Position numbers and translations under genes: made by a program. Shown here one piece after another: positions 49,245-57,212 of a stretch of 64,000 bases of DNA (positions are counted from its first letter, which is position 1; each line of letters begins with the position of its first letter). Under the pieces are notes generated by a model, which made no database searches, was not told where the DNA came from, and was given only the letters and a program-made list of their open reading frames with translations. The stretch comes from Promineifilum sp019695075 (GTDB lineage Bacteria; Chloroflexota; Anaerolineae; Promineifilales; Promineifilaceae). Location of the stretch: NCBI GenBank assembly GCA_026129185.1, contig JAHCIO010000024.1, forward strand, positions 8,871 to 72,870, given 5' to 3'.

Positions 49245-50417
49245 GTGCTGGTACAAGCCCAAAATCCGGTCTGTGGCCGCGGCCCAACTGAACTGCTCCT
49301 GCGCCCGCCGGCGCAGCTCCCGGCCCAGCAACCGCCGCCGCGCCGGGTCGCCGGCCAATGCCAGAATGGCCTCGGTGAAGGCGGTCACGTCGCCCGCCGG
49401 GGCGTAGACGCCCAGATCATCCAGGTACTCGCGATTGACCGGCGTGTCGTAGGCGACGATGGGCTGGGCCATGGCCATGTAGTTGAGCAGCTTGCCGCTG
49501 CCCTCCGTCGTCGACATCTTGGCCGTCACGGCAATATCGGCCGCGGCCAGGTAGTATGGCGCGTCGTCGAACGGCACGCGGCCGGTGAACGTCACCCGAT
49601 CCGCCACGTCCCAGGCGTGGGCGCTCATCTGGTAGCTCTCGACATTGGGGTAGCCCATCACCAGGAAGTGAATCGGTTGGCCGGCGGCCTTCAGCCGGGC
49701 GGCGGCCTCGATGAGGTGGGGGACGCCCTGGTAATCGGTCAGCAGCCCCAGATAGCCGACGACCACCGCCTCGCGGGGGATGCCATATTGCGTCCGCAAC
49801 GGGTGGTCGGCCGGCTCAAAGGGGAAGCGCGCCGGGTCGAAGTGGGCGGGGTCGGCGCAGTCGGGCAGGGCGTGGATGCGCTCCGGCGGCACGGCGAAGT
49901 CGTCGCGCAGCAGCGCCGCGGCGCGTCCGCTGCTGGTCAGGATGGCGTCGGGCAGGCGGCGCGTGATGGCCGACTCCAACCGGTAGACCCACGGGTAGAA
50001 CGCGCCCTGGGGGTCGAGGAAGTGGTGATCGACCATCTCGGCCGACAGGCTACCCTGAAAGTCGAACACCAGCGGCACGCCCAGCAGCCGCGCCGGCGCG
50101 CCGCCGATGAGCGCCCCCTCGTGCATGTGGCCGTGAATGATGTCCGGCCGGAAGCGGCGCGCCTCGGCCAGGGCCTTGGCCGCCAGGTAGGCGTCAAAGG
50201 CGAGCTTGTGGCGCGAGGAGCCAACCTCGTAGTCGGTGTGCCACGGCAGCGGCACGGTACGGCGGATGTCGAGACCGGGCACGTCGTTACCCTTATAATA
50301 GGTAACGATGGCGACTTCGACGCCCCTGGCCTGTAGCGCTCGCGTCTCCTCCAGGATACGGATGTGCCCCCCGTAGTCGCTGAAGAAGGACGTTGGCGCG
50401 ATCATCAATACGCGCAA
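49224..50417 (-). CDS. Glycosyltransferase, GT-B fold, family 1/4 type
   Basis: Transfers a sugar from a nucleotide-sugar donor to an unknown acceptor. About 397 residues. The N-terminal acceptor domain begins RVLMIAPTSFFSDYGGHIR; the donor domain has VVGYLGLLTDYQGVPHLIEA and the EGSGKLLNYMAMAQPIVAYD loop, the E-x7-E-like site of GT4 enzymes. The start is taken as TTG 50417, with AGGGGGG 9 nt upstream; ATG 50405 is an alternative. A much longer open frame runs through the neighbouring gene and was rejected. It follows the TyrA-like gene by 26 bp. Confidence 0.85.
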   Translation of the reverse strand: MRVLMIAPTSFFSDYGGHIRILEETRALQARGVEVAIVTYYKGNDVPGLDIRRTVPLPWHTDYEVGSSRHKLAFDAYLAAKALAEARRFRPDIIHGHMHEGALIGGAPARLLGVPLVFDFQGSLSAEMVDHHFLDPQGAFYPWVYRLESAITRRLPDAILTSSGRAAALLRDDFAVPPERIHALPDCADPAHFDPARFPFEPADHPLRTQYGIPREAVVVGYLGLLTDYQGVPHLIEAAARLKAAGQPIHFLVMGYPNVESYQMSAHAWDVADRVTFTGRVPFDDAPYYLAAADIAVTAKMSTTEGSGKLLNYMAMAQPIVAYDTPVNREYLDDLGVYAPAGDVTAFTEAILALAGDPARRRLLGRELRRRAQEQFSWAAATDRILGLYQHLTKQDS

Positions 50418-50443
50418 ACCGGGCTGCCCCCCTGTCCTCTGTC

Positions 50444-51439
50444 CTAGCGCCGCTCGTCCTTCTGACTGGGCTTCAGCTTGTTGCTCAGCCAGCCGCCGAG
50501 CACCTGCTCGCCCAGCGACGGCCGCTCCACGGGCGAGTCCGCCACCTCGACCCACTCGTTGGCCTCGCGTTCGCGCATCCAGCGCTCGCGCTGCACCAGC
50601 AGTCCGGCCAGCGTCAGATCGATGGCGTCGCGGTCGCCCTCCTGGATGAGCCGGCGGATGAGCGTCAGCTCGTTCAGCATCGCGTCGAGCCAGCGCAGGA
50701 CGGCGGCGCGGTCGTTTAGGATCATACTGGTGATGTCCGCGCCGCGCAGCAGCGGCTGGGTGGCGACGGCAAACGAAGGGTTGGCAAAGCGCAGGATGTC
50801 GCGCCAGGCAGTTGACTTTTGCACCGCGCCGAAAAGCGCCGCGGCCACCAGACCGGGCAACGTCTCCACGGCCTGGGCCAGGCTGTCGTACTCCAGCGGA
50901 TCGACGAAGTAGGGCAGCGCCCCCAGCAGGCGGCCGAAGTTCACCGCCGTATCGACCGCGCCCGGCGCGGCCTTGGCCGAGGGTAGCAGGCAGAAGATGC
51001 TGTTGCGGAACAGGTCGGGCGTGGCCGCGGCCGGCTCGTCGCGGCCGTCGTTCAGGTAGGTCGCCGACAACACGGGCACGACGCCGACGTAGTGGCCGTT
51101 CTTGAGGTGCTTGTCGGCCCAGCGCAGGCTCTGCGCCTTCAGCGGGGCCACGTCGAGCACCAGGGCGTGCGGCTGCACGTCCTCGCCGATGACCATGAGC
51201 GTATTCTCCAGATCCGCCAACGGCACGGCCAACACCAGGATGTCGGCCGCCGACGCCGCGGTGACGAGGTTCCATTCCACGCGGTCGACGGCCGCCCATT
51301 TGTCCTTGGCGTCCTCGGCCAGTTCGCGCGCCCGGTCGTGGCCAACGATGGTCAGGCCGACGTTGGCCGCCCGCAGCGCCTGGCCGATGGACACGCCAAC
51401 GCGGCCCATCCCCACAATCGTCACCGTCTGTGCCTTCAT
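50444..51439 (-). CDS. NAD(P)-dependent dehydrogenase of the prephenate/arogenate dehydrogenase (TyrA) family
   Basis: 331 residues. The Rossmann motif TIVGMGRVGVSIGQALRAA at the N-terminus, GHDR at the end of strand 2 and VLDVAPLKAQ match the TyrA family, and the C-terminal helical region is consistent. It lies next to a glycosyltransferase, an HD protein and a protease and not near other aromatic-pathway genes. A true tyrosine-biosynthetic role is therefore uncertain. Confidence 0.75.
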   Translation of the reverse strand: MKAQTVTIVGMGRVGVSIGQALRAANVGLTIVGHDRARELAEDAKDKWAAVDRVEWNLVTAASAADILVLAVPLADLENTLMVIGEDVQPHALVLDVAPLKAQSLRWADKHLKNGHYVGVVPVLSATYLNDGRDEPAAATPDLFRNSIFCLLPSAKAAPGAVDTAVNFGRLLGALPYFVDPLEYDSLAQAVETLPGLVAAALFGAVQKSTAWRDILRFANPSFAVATQPLLRGADITSMILNDRAAVLRWLDAMLNELTLIRRLIQEGDRDAIDLTLAGLLVQRERWMREREANEWVEVADSPVERPSLGEQVLGGWLSNKLKPSQKDERR

Positions 51440-51451
51440 GTCGCGTCTCCT

Positions 51452-51991
51452 CTAGTTCTGATCATCGGCCCATTGCAGGGCGCGCAGGGCTTCGTCGCCG
51501 GCCGCCCCGCCGGGCTTGTCCGCGTGGCGACGGATGAGGTCAACCACGGCGGCGCGCGCGCCGGCCGCCGCGGCCATCTCCGCGCCCCAGGCCGGGTGCT
51601 GGGCGCGCACGACGAACGGCCGCCGCCAGCCCTCGGCCGGCCCCGCGCCCCACTGCGCCGTCCGTTGCGGCAGCAGCACCGCGCCGACGACGATAACGGT
51701 GCGGTCCCAGGCCGTCAGCGGATAGCGCGTTTTGCCCACGTCGTGCAGCAGCGCCGCAGCCAGCAGATCGGGATCATTATAGCCCGCCCCGCGCAGGTCG
51801 CCTAAGACGCGCACACTGTGCCATTGGTCGGCCAACGACAGGCGCGCGAAGAGGGCTTGCTCGGCCGGCGACAGTACGGCGGCAACCTCCCTCTCCGCCG
51901 CCGCGCTCAGCGGGCCGGCGGTCAGGTTGTTCTTCAGTTGGCGCAAGCGATAGCGCAGGCCCACGTTAGAGGCCCAGGCTACTACCGCCAA
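51452..51991 (-). CDS. HD-domain phosphohydrolase-like protein
   Basis: 179 residues with HSVRVLGDLRGAGYNDPDLL and AAALLHDVGKTRYPL: the HD motif metal ligands (HD in LLHDVGK) are clear, as in HDIG-type phosphohydrolases that act on nucleotides or phosphate esters. A later histidine (QHPAWGAEM, RRHADKPG) may complete the site. It overlaps the end of the site-2 protease gene by 26 bp and precedes the dehydrogenase gene by 12 bp. Confidence 0.8.
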   Translation of the reverse strand: MAVVAWASNVGLRYRLRQLKNNLTAGPLSAAAEREVAAVLSPAEQALFARLSLADQWHSVRVLGDLRGAGYNDPDLLAAALLHDVGKTRYPLTAWDRTVIVVGAVLLPQRTAQWGAGPAEGWRRPFVVRAQHPAWGAEMAAAAGARAAVVDLIRRHADKPGGAAGDEALRALQWADDQN

Positions 51992-52610
51992 TGAGCAATT
52001 GCAGCAAGGCCACCGCGGGCAGACCGACGAGAACGTTCAGCACCGCCGGCACGAAGAAGACCACGGCCATGAGGATGAGAAACCCGAACTGCTCCAACGG
52101 GCGCAGCCGGTAGACCAGCTCGCTCGGCAGTATGGCGTAGAGGATCTTGGAGCCGTCCAGCGGCGGGATGGGGATGAGGTTGAAGAAGGCCAGGATCAGG
52201 TTGATCCAGATGAACTCCGACATCAGCAGCGACAGCGAAAACGCGCCGGAACTCTGCACGAAGGACACCAGCCCCAGGCGGAAGAAAACGGCAGCGATGG
52301 CGGCCATGAGTAGATTGGAGATGGGGCCGGCGGCGGCGACGATGGCCATCGAGGTGCGCGGGTTGCCGCGCATGTTCATCGGGTTGATCATGACCGGCTT
52401 GGCCCAGCCGAAACCGGCGATGATGAGCAGCAGCGTGCCGATGGGATCAAGGTGCTTGAGCGGGTTGAGCGTGATCCGGCCCATGCGGCGCGGCGTGGGG
52501 TCGCCCAGGTAGTCGGCCGTCACCGCGTGCGACAATTCATGCACGGTGAAGGCAATAATCAGGACGACAACGCGAGCGATGATGATGCTGACATCGGGCA
52601 AATTGAGCAT
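51966..52610 (-). CDS. Site-2 protease family membrane metalloprotease (M50)
   Basis: Intramembrane zinc protease of 214 residues and about five or six helices. The first helix carries FTVHELSHAVTADYLGD (HExxH), and the third ligand Asp lies in NLIPIPPLDGSKI. It is the compact SpoIVFB/S2P-like form without a PDZ domain. The substrate is unknown. It is the first gene of the unit that runs through the HD protein to the glycosyltransferase; no promoter is obvious, and a short palindrome lies about 85 bp upstream. Confidence 0.88.
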   Translation of the reverse strand: MLNLPDVSIIIARVVVLIIAFTVHELSHAVTADYLGDPTPRRMGRITLNPLKHLDPIGTLLLIIAGFGWAKPVMINPMNMRGNPRTSMAIVAAAGPISNLLMAAIAAVFFRLGLVSFVQSSGAFSLSLLMSEFIWINLILAFFNLIPIPPLDGSKILYAILPSELVYRLRPLEQFGFLILMAVVFFVPAVLNVLVGLPAVALLQLLIGGSSLGL

Positions 52611-52693
52611 GATGTTTCTCTTGGCCAGCTTCCAGCGTCATCTGGCCACATGATAAGTATACAGACTATACGCATCGGGCGCGAGAGGGATGC

Positions 52694-52718
52694 GCGGGAC
52701 GGGTTACCAACCCGTCCT
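52694..52718 (+). repeat. Short palindrome GGACGGGTT-ACC-AACCCGTCC
   Basis: A 9-bp stem with a 3-nt loop, located directly after the stop of the ABC ATPase gene. The core GGGTTACCAACCC is shared with the element at 61503-61550. Confidence 0.7.
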
Positions 52719-52721
52719 ACA

Positions 52722-53771
52722 CTACACTGCGTAGACTTGCAACTGCTCCGGCGAGACCCGAACGCGCACGCGCTCGCCGGGGCGATGGTCATAGTCGCCC
52801 GTGACCTCGAACAGCAGCCGCTCGCCGCCGGCCACCAGCCACACCTGGCAGAAGCGCCCGCGGAAGGCCACGGCGTCGATGACCCCGTCGATGACGTTGA
52901 CGTCGCCCGCGCCATCGCCTGCCGGCGGGGCCGCCTGGTCGAGCGCCGGCCGCACGAGCAGGGTTACGGCCGGGCCGCGGGCGGGCGACGGCGGCCGGAA
53001 GCGGCCGGCGGCGGTGACAACCAGCCCACCCGCGTCCACCCGGCCCGGCAGGAGGTTCTCGAACCCCAGGAAGCGGGCCACGAACGGCGTCGCCGGATGG
53101 TCATAGACGGCCGGCGGCCGGCCGAACTGCTCGATGCGCCCGGCGTTCATCACCGCCAGCTGGTCGGCCACCGCGAAAGCCTCGGTCTGGTCGTGGGTGA
53201 CGTAAACGGCGGTCATGCCCACGCGCTTGAGGATGGCGCGCACGTCCAGCATCAGCCGCTCGCGCAGCGCCCGGTCGAGCGCACCCATCGGTTCGTCGAG
53301 CATCAGCAGCCGCGGCCCGGGAGCCAGCGCCCGCGCCAATGCCACCCGCTGCTGCTCGCCGCCGGAGAGCCGGCCGATCTCCCGCTGCTCGAAGCCGGCC
53401 AGATCAACCGTGGCCAGCATCGCCGTGACCCGCGCGGCGATCTCCGCGGCCGGCCGGCGGCGCATCCGCAGCCCGAAGGCGACGTTGTCGAAGACGTTCT
53501 TGTGCGGGAAGAGGGCAAAGTCCTGGAACATCATGCCGAAATCGCGCGTGTGGGGCGGCACGCCGGCCAGGTCGCGGCCGTCGAAGCGCACCACGCCGCG
53601 GTCGGGCGTCTCCAGCCCGGCGATGAGGCGCAACAGCGTCGTCTTGCCGCAGCCCGACGGGCCGAGCAGGCACAGGATGTCGCCCTCGGCCAGGTCAAGG
53701 CTGACGCCAGCCACGGCGCTCGTCCCCGGCGCAAACGACTTGGCCACGTCACGCACTTCCAGCAGAGCCAT
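52722..53771 (-). CDS. ABC transporter ATP-binding protein, thiamine/iron importer type
   Basis: Drives import through the adjacent permease. 349 residues: Walker A GPSGCGKTTLLR, signature LSGGEQQRVALARAL, Walker B LLMLDEPMGALD and H-loop VTHDQTEA. A C-terminal TOBE-like region (about 245-349) makes it longer than Escherichia coli ThiQ (about 230) and closer to FbpC/PotA. With the TPP riboswitch upstream of the operon, thiamine or a precursor is the probable cargo. It follows the permease by 5 bp. Confidence 0.88.
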   Translation of the reverse strand: MALLEVRDVAKSFAPGTSAVAGVSLDLAEGDILCLLGPSGCGKTTLLRLIAGLETPDRGVVRFDGRDLAGVPPHTRDFGMMFQDFALFPHKNVFDNVAFGLRMRRRPAAEIAARVTAMLATVDLAGFEQREIGRLSGGEQQRVALARALAPGPRLLMLDEPMGALDRALRERLMLDVRAILKRVGMTAVYVTHDQTEAFAVADQLAVMNAGRIEQFGRPPAVYDHPATPFVARFLGFENLLPGRVDAGGLVVTAAGRFRPPSPARGPAVTLLVRPALDQAAPPAGDGAGDVNVIDGVIDAVAFRGRFCQVWLVAGGERLLFEVTGDYDHRPGERVRVRVSPEQLQVYAV

Positions 53772-53776
53772 CGCCT

Positions 53777-55510
53777 CTAGAACTCCCCCTCGCCGCCGAC
53801 ACGGAAGTGCTCAATGGCCACAAAGGCCACAGCGCAGACCAGCAGCAGCAGGACACTCATGGCCAGCGCCTGTCCGTAATTGAGCGCGCCCGGCTGACCC
53901 AGAAAGCGGTAGATGGCGATGGGCAGCGTCGGCGTCTCCGGCCGGACGAGGAAGATGGTCGCGCCGAACTCACCCATGCTGATGGTGAAGGCGAACAGCG
54001 CCCCCACCAGCAGCGGCCGGCGGATGAGCGGCCAATCGACCTCGCGCCAGACGCGCCAGCCGTCGGCCCCCATGACCGCGGCAGCCTCGCGCAACGACGG
54101 CAGGATACTGCGGAAGCCGGGCAGGACGCTACGCAGCACAAACGGCGCGGCGACGACGGCGTGGGCGATGGGCAACAGCAGGATCGACCCGCGCAGGTTG
54201 AGCGGCGGCCGGCCCAGGGCGATCAGGTAGCCCAGGCCCAGCGTCACCGCCGAGGTAGCCAGCGGCAGCATCAGCAGCGGGTCGAGCAGGCGAGCCAGGG
54301 CGACGCGCCCGCGGTGGCCGCCCTGCGGCCCGCGCTCCCAGCGCGTCAGTAGTTGCGCCGTGATCAGCCCCAGGGCCACGGCCAGCAGCGTCGCCGTCAG
54401 GGCGATGGCGACCGAGTTGCGGATGGCGGCCACGGGCGGCACGAAAAAGAGCGAGTCGTCGCGGTTGGTGAACAGCGCCCGGTAGTAGGCCAGCGTCGGC
54501 CCGGCCGCCCCGCGCAGCGAACGGCCCACCAGCGCCAGCAGCGGCGCGCCGATGAGCACCAGGATGGCCGCGGCGTTGCCGGCGACCAACAGCCGTTCGC
54601 GCGGCGTGCGCACCGGCCGCTCGATAGCCTGCCGCGCCCCCAGCCGCAGAGCGCGCGTCACCCGCAGCTGCGTGCGCGTGTAGCCGGCCATGAGGATAAA
54701 GGTGAACAGGATTTGCCACAGCGACAGGGCCGCGGCCACGGGCAGGTTGAAGAGGTTGACCGCCTGGCGGTAGATTTCGACCTCCAGCGTGGCGAAGTGC
54801 GGCCCGCCCAGGACGACGATGACGCCGAAGCTGGTGAAGGTGAAGGTGAAGACCAGCGCCGCCGCGGCCAGGAGTGCCGGGCGCAATAGCGGCAGCGTGA
54901 CCGTCAGGAAGGCCCGCGCCGGTGACGCCCCCAGCATCTGCGCCGCCTGCGACAGCGACGGCGGCAAGTTCTGCCAGTAGGCGCTCAGCAGGCGCAGGGC
55001 GACGCTATAGTTATAGAAGACGTGGGCCAACAGGATGATCCACACCGTCTGCGACAGGCGAATGGGCGGCGCGTCCAGCGCCAGCAGGCGCATCAGCCAG
55101 ACGTTGAGCACGCCCGTCGGCCCGACCAGAGCCACAAAGGCCGCGGCGACGACGACCGTCGGCAGCACGAAGGGCAGCGTGGCCACGGCGCGGATGAGCG
55201 TCTGGCCGCGAAAGCGAAAGCGGGCCAGCACGTAGGCCCCCGGCAGCGCCAGCGCCAGCGTCAGCAGCGTCGAAACGACCGCCTGCCAGACCGTGAACCA
55301 CAGCACGCGCAGGAAGTAGGCCGAGCGGAACAACTCTCCCAACGCGGCTGTGTCCAATCGCCCTTCCGACCAAAGGCCCAGGCGCAGGATGGCCGCCAAC
55401 GGATAAAAATAGAACAGGGCGAAGAAGAGCAGCGGCGACAGGAATACGGCCGCCAGAAGCAGCGGCCGCAGCCGGTGGCCGAAGCGGGGAGAGGTTGTCA
55501 CGTTGTCCAT
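53777..55510 (-). CDS. ABC transporter permease, duplicated (ThiP-like)
   Basis: 577 residues in two homologous halves, each with about six helices and the cytoplasmic EAA-like loop (SQAAQMLGASPARAFLTVTL in half one, REAAAVMGADGWRVWREVDW in half two). Fusion of two permease modules is typical of ThiP and FbpB. It lies between the binding-protein gene and the ATPase gene. The order thiB-permease-ATPase and the riboswitch make a thiamine importer likely. Confidence 0.88.
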   Translation of the reverse strand: MDNVTTSPRFGHRLRPLLLAAVFLSPLLFFALFYFYPLAAILRLGLWSEGRLDTAALGELFRSAYFLRVLWFTVWQAVVSTLLTLALALPGAYVLARFRFRGQTLIRAVATLPFVLPTVVVAAAFVALVGPTGVLNVWLMRLLALDAPPIRLSQTVWIILLAHVFYNYSVALRLLSAYWQNLPPSLSQAAQMLGASPARAFLTVTLPLLRPALLAAAALVFTFTFTSFGVIVVLGGPHFATLEVEIYRQAVNLFNLPVAAALSLWQILFTFILMAGYTRTQLRVTRALRLGARQAIERPVRTPRERLLVAGNAAAILVLIGAPLLALVGRSLRGAAGPTLAYYRALFTNRDDSLFFVPPVAAIRNSVAIALTATLLAVALGLITAQLLTRWERGPQGGHRGRVALARLLDPLLMLPLATSAVTLGLGYLIALGRPPLNLRGSILLLPIAHAVVAAPFVLRSVLPGFRSILPSLREAAAVMGADGWRVWREVDWPLIRRPLLVGALFAFTISMGEFGATIFLVRPETPTLPIAIYRFLGQPGALNYGQALAMSVLLLLVCAVAFVAIEHFRVGGEGEF

Positions 55511-55547
55511 GGTTTGCCGTCGCGCCAGAGTGTAACCCGGTTTGCCC

Positions 55548-55643
55548 TCAGGGCTGCATCATCTCGCGGTTGTTGATCAGCTCACCCAGCAGCCGAAAGT
55601 CGGTCTCGACCGTCTCTTTCAGATCTTCGCAGCAGCTCATCAT
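55548..55643 (-). CDS. Possible 31-residue protein between thiB and the permease gene
   Basis: ATG 55643 lies one base past the thiB stop codon and the frame ends at TGA 55548-55550. It starts MMSCCEDLKETVETDF, is rich in acidic and helix-forming residues and ends REMMQP. Both the tight coupling to thiB and the codon use look genuine, but I recognise no family and the 134-bp gap could simply contain a chance frame. Confidence 0.35.
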   Translation of the reverse strand: MMSCCEDLKETVETDFRLLGELINNREMMQP

Positions 55644-55644
55644 G

Positions 55645-56709
55645 TCAGCGCAGCACCGTCTCTGTCCACGCCTGAATCCATGCCTCGCGGTTGGCGGCAA
55701 TGCGGGCCGGGGCCATCTGCACCGGCGCGGCCGGCGTGTGGCTGTACTGGGTGAAGACCTCCGGCAGCGCCGCCTTCTCGTTGGCCGGATAGACGAACAT
55801 CTTCAGCGGGATGTCCTCCTGGAAGGGTGTGCTTAACATAAAGTCAACGAGTTGCCGGGCAGCGTCTTCCACCTTCGTGCCGCTGAGGATGCCGACAAAC
55901 TCGATCTGCCGAAAGCAGGAACCATCAGCGATCACGGCCGCCGTCGGCGCAGTCGCCGGCGGTGTCTCGGCAAAGTAGACCTCGGCCACCGGGCTGCTGG
56001 CGTAGCTGACAACGATGGGCCGGTCGCCGTCGGAGGCGGCCGTGAAGTAGGTGTAATAGGCCTCCTCCCAGCCATTGGCCACCAGCACGTTGTTATCCAC
56101 CAGCCGTTGCCAGTAATCAAGGTAGCCGTCCTCGCCGTAGGTCGCCACCGTCGCCAGCAGGAAGGCCAGGCCGGGCGTCGACGTGGCCGGGTTCTGCACG
56201 ACGGTGAGATCGGCATAGGCCGGGTCGGCCAGCGCGTCCAGGTCGGCCGGCGGCGGCAGGCCGCGCTCGTCAAACCAGGCCACGTCGACGTTCAGGCAGA
56301 CGTCGCCATAGTTAACCGGCAGGGCGCGGTGCTCCGGGTCGAGTTGCAGCGCGGCGGGGATGTCGGCCAGCGCCGGCGAGTCATAGGGCAGGAAGATGTC
56401 GTTGTCCAGCGCCCGTTGCAGGAAGGTGTTATCGACGCCATAGAACACGTCGGCCAGCGGCGCGTCCTTCGAGAGGATGGCCTTGTTGAGCGCCTCGCCG
56501 CCGTCGCCGGCCTTGAATACCTCCACGGTGATGCCCGTCTGCGCCTCGAACGCGGCCAGCACCTCGGCGCTGACGTCGAAGCTATCGTGGGTCATCAGGC
56601 GGACGGTCGCGCCCGCCGTCGTTTCGTCCTGCGGCTCGGCCGCGCCGTCGCAGGCGGCCAACAGCGCGGCCAGCAGCGCCAGGGCCAACATTCCTTGCCA
56701 GCGTGTCAT
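55645..56709 (-). CDS. thiB: Thiamine-type ABC transporter substrate-binding lipoprotein
   Basis: Captures the ligand outside the membrane. 354 residues from ATG 56709; longer frames would begin inside the TPP riboswitch. The signal peptide ends in the lipobox LAAC with Cys20. VRLMTHDSFDVSAEVLAAFE, YGVDNTFLQRALDNDIF and GNPATSTPGL-like (here VQNPATSTPGLAFLLATVAT) match the ThiB/TbpA family. It is the first gene of the importer operon under the TPP riboswitch. Confidence 0.9.
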   Translation of the reverse strand: MTRWQGMLALALLAALLAACDGAAEPQDETTAGATVRLMTHDSFDVSAEVLAAFEAQTGITVEVFKAGDGGEALNKAILSKDAPLADVFYGVDNTFLQRALDNDIFLPYDSPALADIPAALQLDPEHRALPVNYGDVCLNVDVAWFDERGLPPPADLDALADPAYADLTVVQNPATSTPGLAFLLATVATYGEDGYLDYWQRLVDNNVLVANGWEEAYYTYFTAASDGDRPIVVSYASSPVAEVYFAETPPATAPTAAVIADGSCFRQIEFVGILSGTKVEDAARQLVDFMLSTPFQEDIPLKMFVYPANEKAALPEVFTQYSHTPAAPVQMAPARIAANREAWIQAWTETVLR

Positions 56710-56755
56710 AGCTTTCTCTCCCCTTGCGGCCCACGGACGCCGGCCCGGCCCAAGC

Positions 56756-56779
56756 AAAACGCCCCTGAGACCAGGGGCG
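56756..56779 (-). terminator. Terminator of the TPP riboswitch
   Basis: Minus strand CGCCCCTG and CAGGGGCG form an 8-bp stem with a 4-nt loop, followed by TTTTGCTT. It lies between the aptamer and the thiB start, so the switch acts on transcription. Confidence 0.8.
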
Positions 56780-56797
56780 CGCGAAACGATCTCTGTC

Positions 56798-56880
56798 ATT
56801 TCCCTACGCCAGCATTACCTGGATCAGGTTCGGCGGTTCGCTCAGCGCGTCTCAGCCCGGTCACCCGTGCACCCGCAAGA
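56798..56880 (-). promoter_or_regulatory. TPP riboswitch
   Basis: Minus strand: GGGTGCACGGGTGACCGGGC, the conserved CTGAGA (GGGCTGAGACG), GCGAACC, GAACCTGATCCAGGTAATGC and TGGCGTAGGGA. These are the hallmark segments of the THI element. It should switch off the thiamine importer operon when thiamine diphosphate is abundant. Confidence 0.95.
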
Positions 56881-56928
56881 CTACGATTCAGTTGTCGCCG
56901 CCGGGCAACCCACCGGACAGCCAACAGG

Positions 56929-56957
56929 ATTATAGGCCGGCGTGGCGCGCTCGTCAA
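56929..56957 (-). promoter_or_regulatory. Promoter of the thiamine importer operon
   Basis: Minus strand -35 TTGACG (56952-56957), 17-bp spacer, perfect -10 TATAAT (56929-56934). The start site is near 56922, about 40 nt before the aptamer. Confidence 0.85.
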
Positions 56958-56963
56958 TCGCAG

Positions 56964-56991
56964 TTGACAAACGCGCCCGGCGTGCTATACT
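56964..56991 (+). promoter_or_regulatory. Promoter of tRNA-fMet
   Basis: -35 TTGACA (56964-56969), 16-bp spacer, -10 TATACT (56986-56991). It is back to back with the importer promoter; the start lies just before the tRNA. Confidence 0.8.
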
Positions 56992-57004
56992 CCGTTCTTG
57001 TCAT

Positions 57005-57076
<72 letters not shown>

Positions 57077-57084
57077 CTGCCAGT

Positions 57085-57115
57085 AAAACCAGAGCCAACC
57101 CGGCTCTGGTTTTTT
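57085..57115 (+). terminator. Terminator of tRNA-fMet
   Basis: AAAACCAGAGCC, loop AACCC, GGCTCTGGTTTT then TT: a 12-bp stem with a continuous T run. It separates the tRNA from the following peptidase gene. Confidence 0.9.
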
Positions 57116-57140
57116 GTTGCCGCTATGGCTGAATTGCCGC

Positions 57141-57168
57141 TTTGCGTGGCCGGCGAATCGAGTACAAT
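57141..57168 (+). promoter_or_regulatory. Promoter of the M3 peptidase gene
   Basis: TTTGCG (57141-57146), 16-bp spacer, TACAAT (57163-57168). Start site near 57175; AAAGAGG (57199-57205) is the ribosome-binding site before ATG 57213. Confidence 0.5.
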
Positions 57169-57212
57169 CTGCCGCTTGCATTCTGGAACCTTAACCGCAA
57201 AGAGGTGTGCGT

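Noticed and set aside
50418..51299. N-terminal extension of the glycosyltransferase frame to 51299
   Set aside because: The extra part overlaps the TyrA-like gene in another frame and is Arg/Gly-rich nonsense; a ribosome-binding site and a family-typical start lie at 50417.
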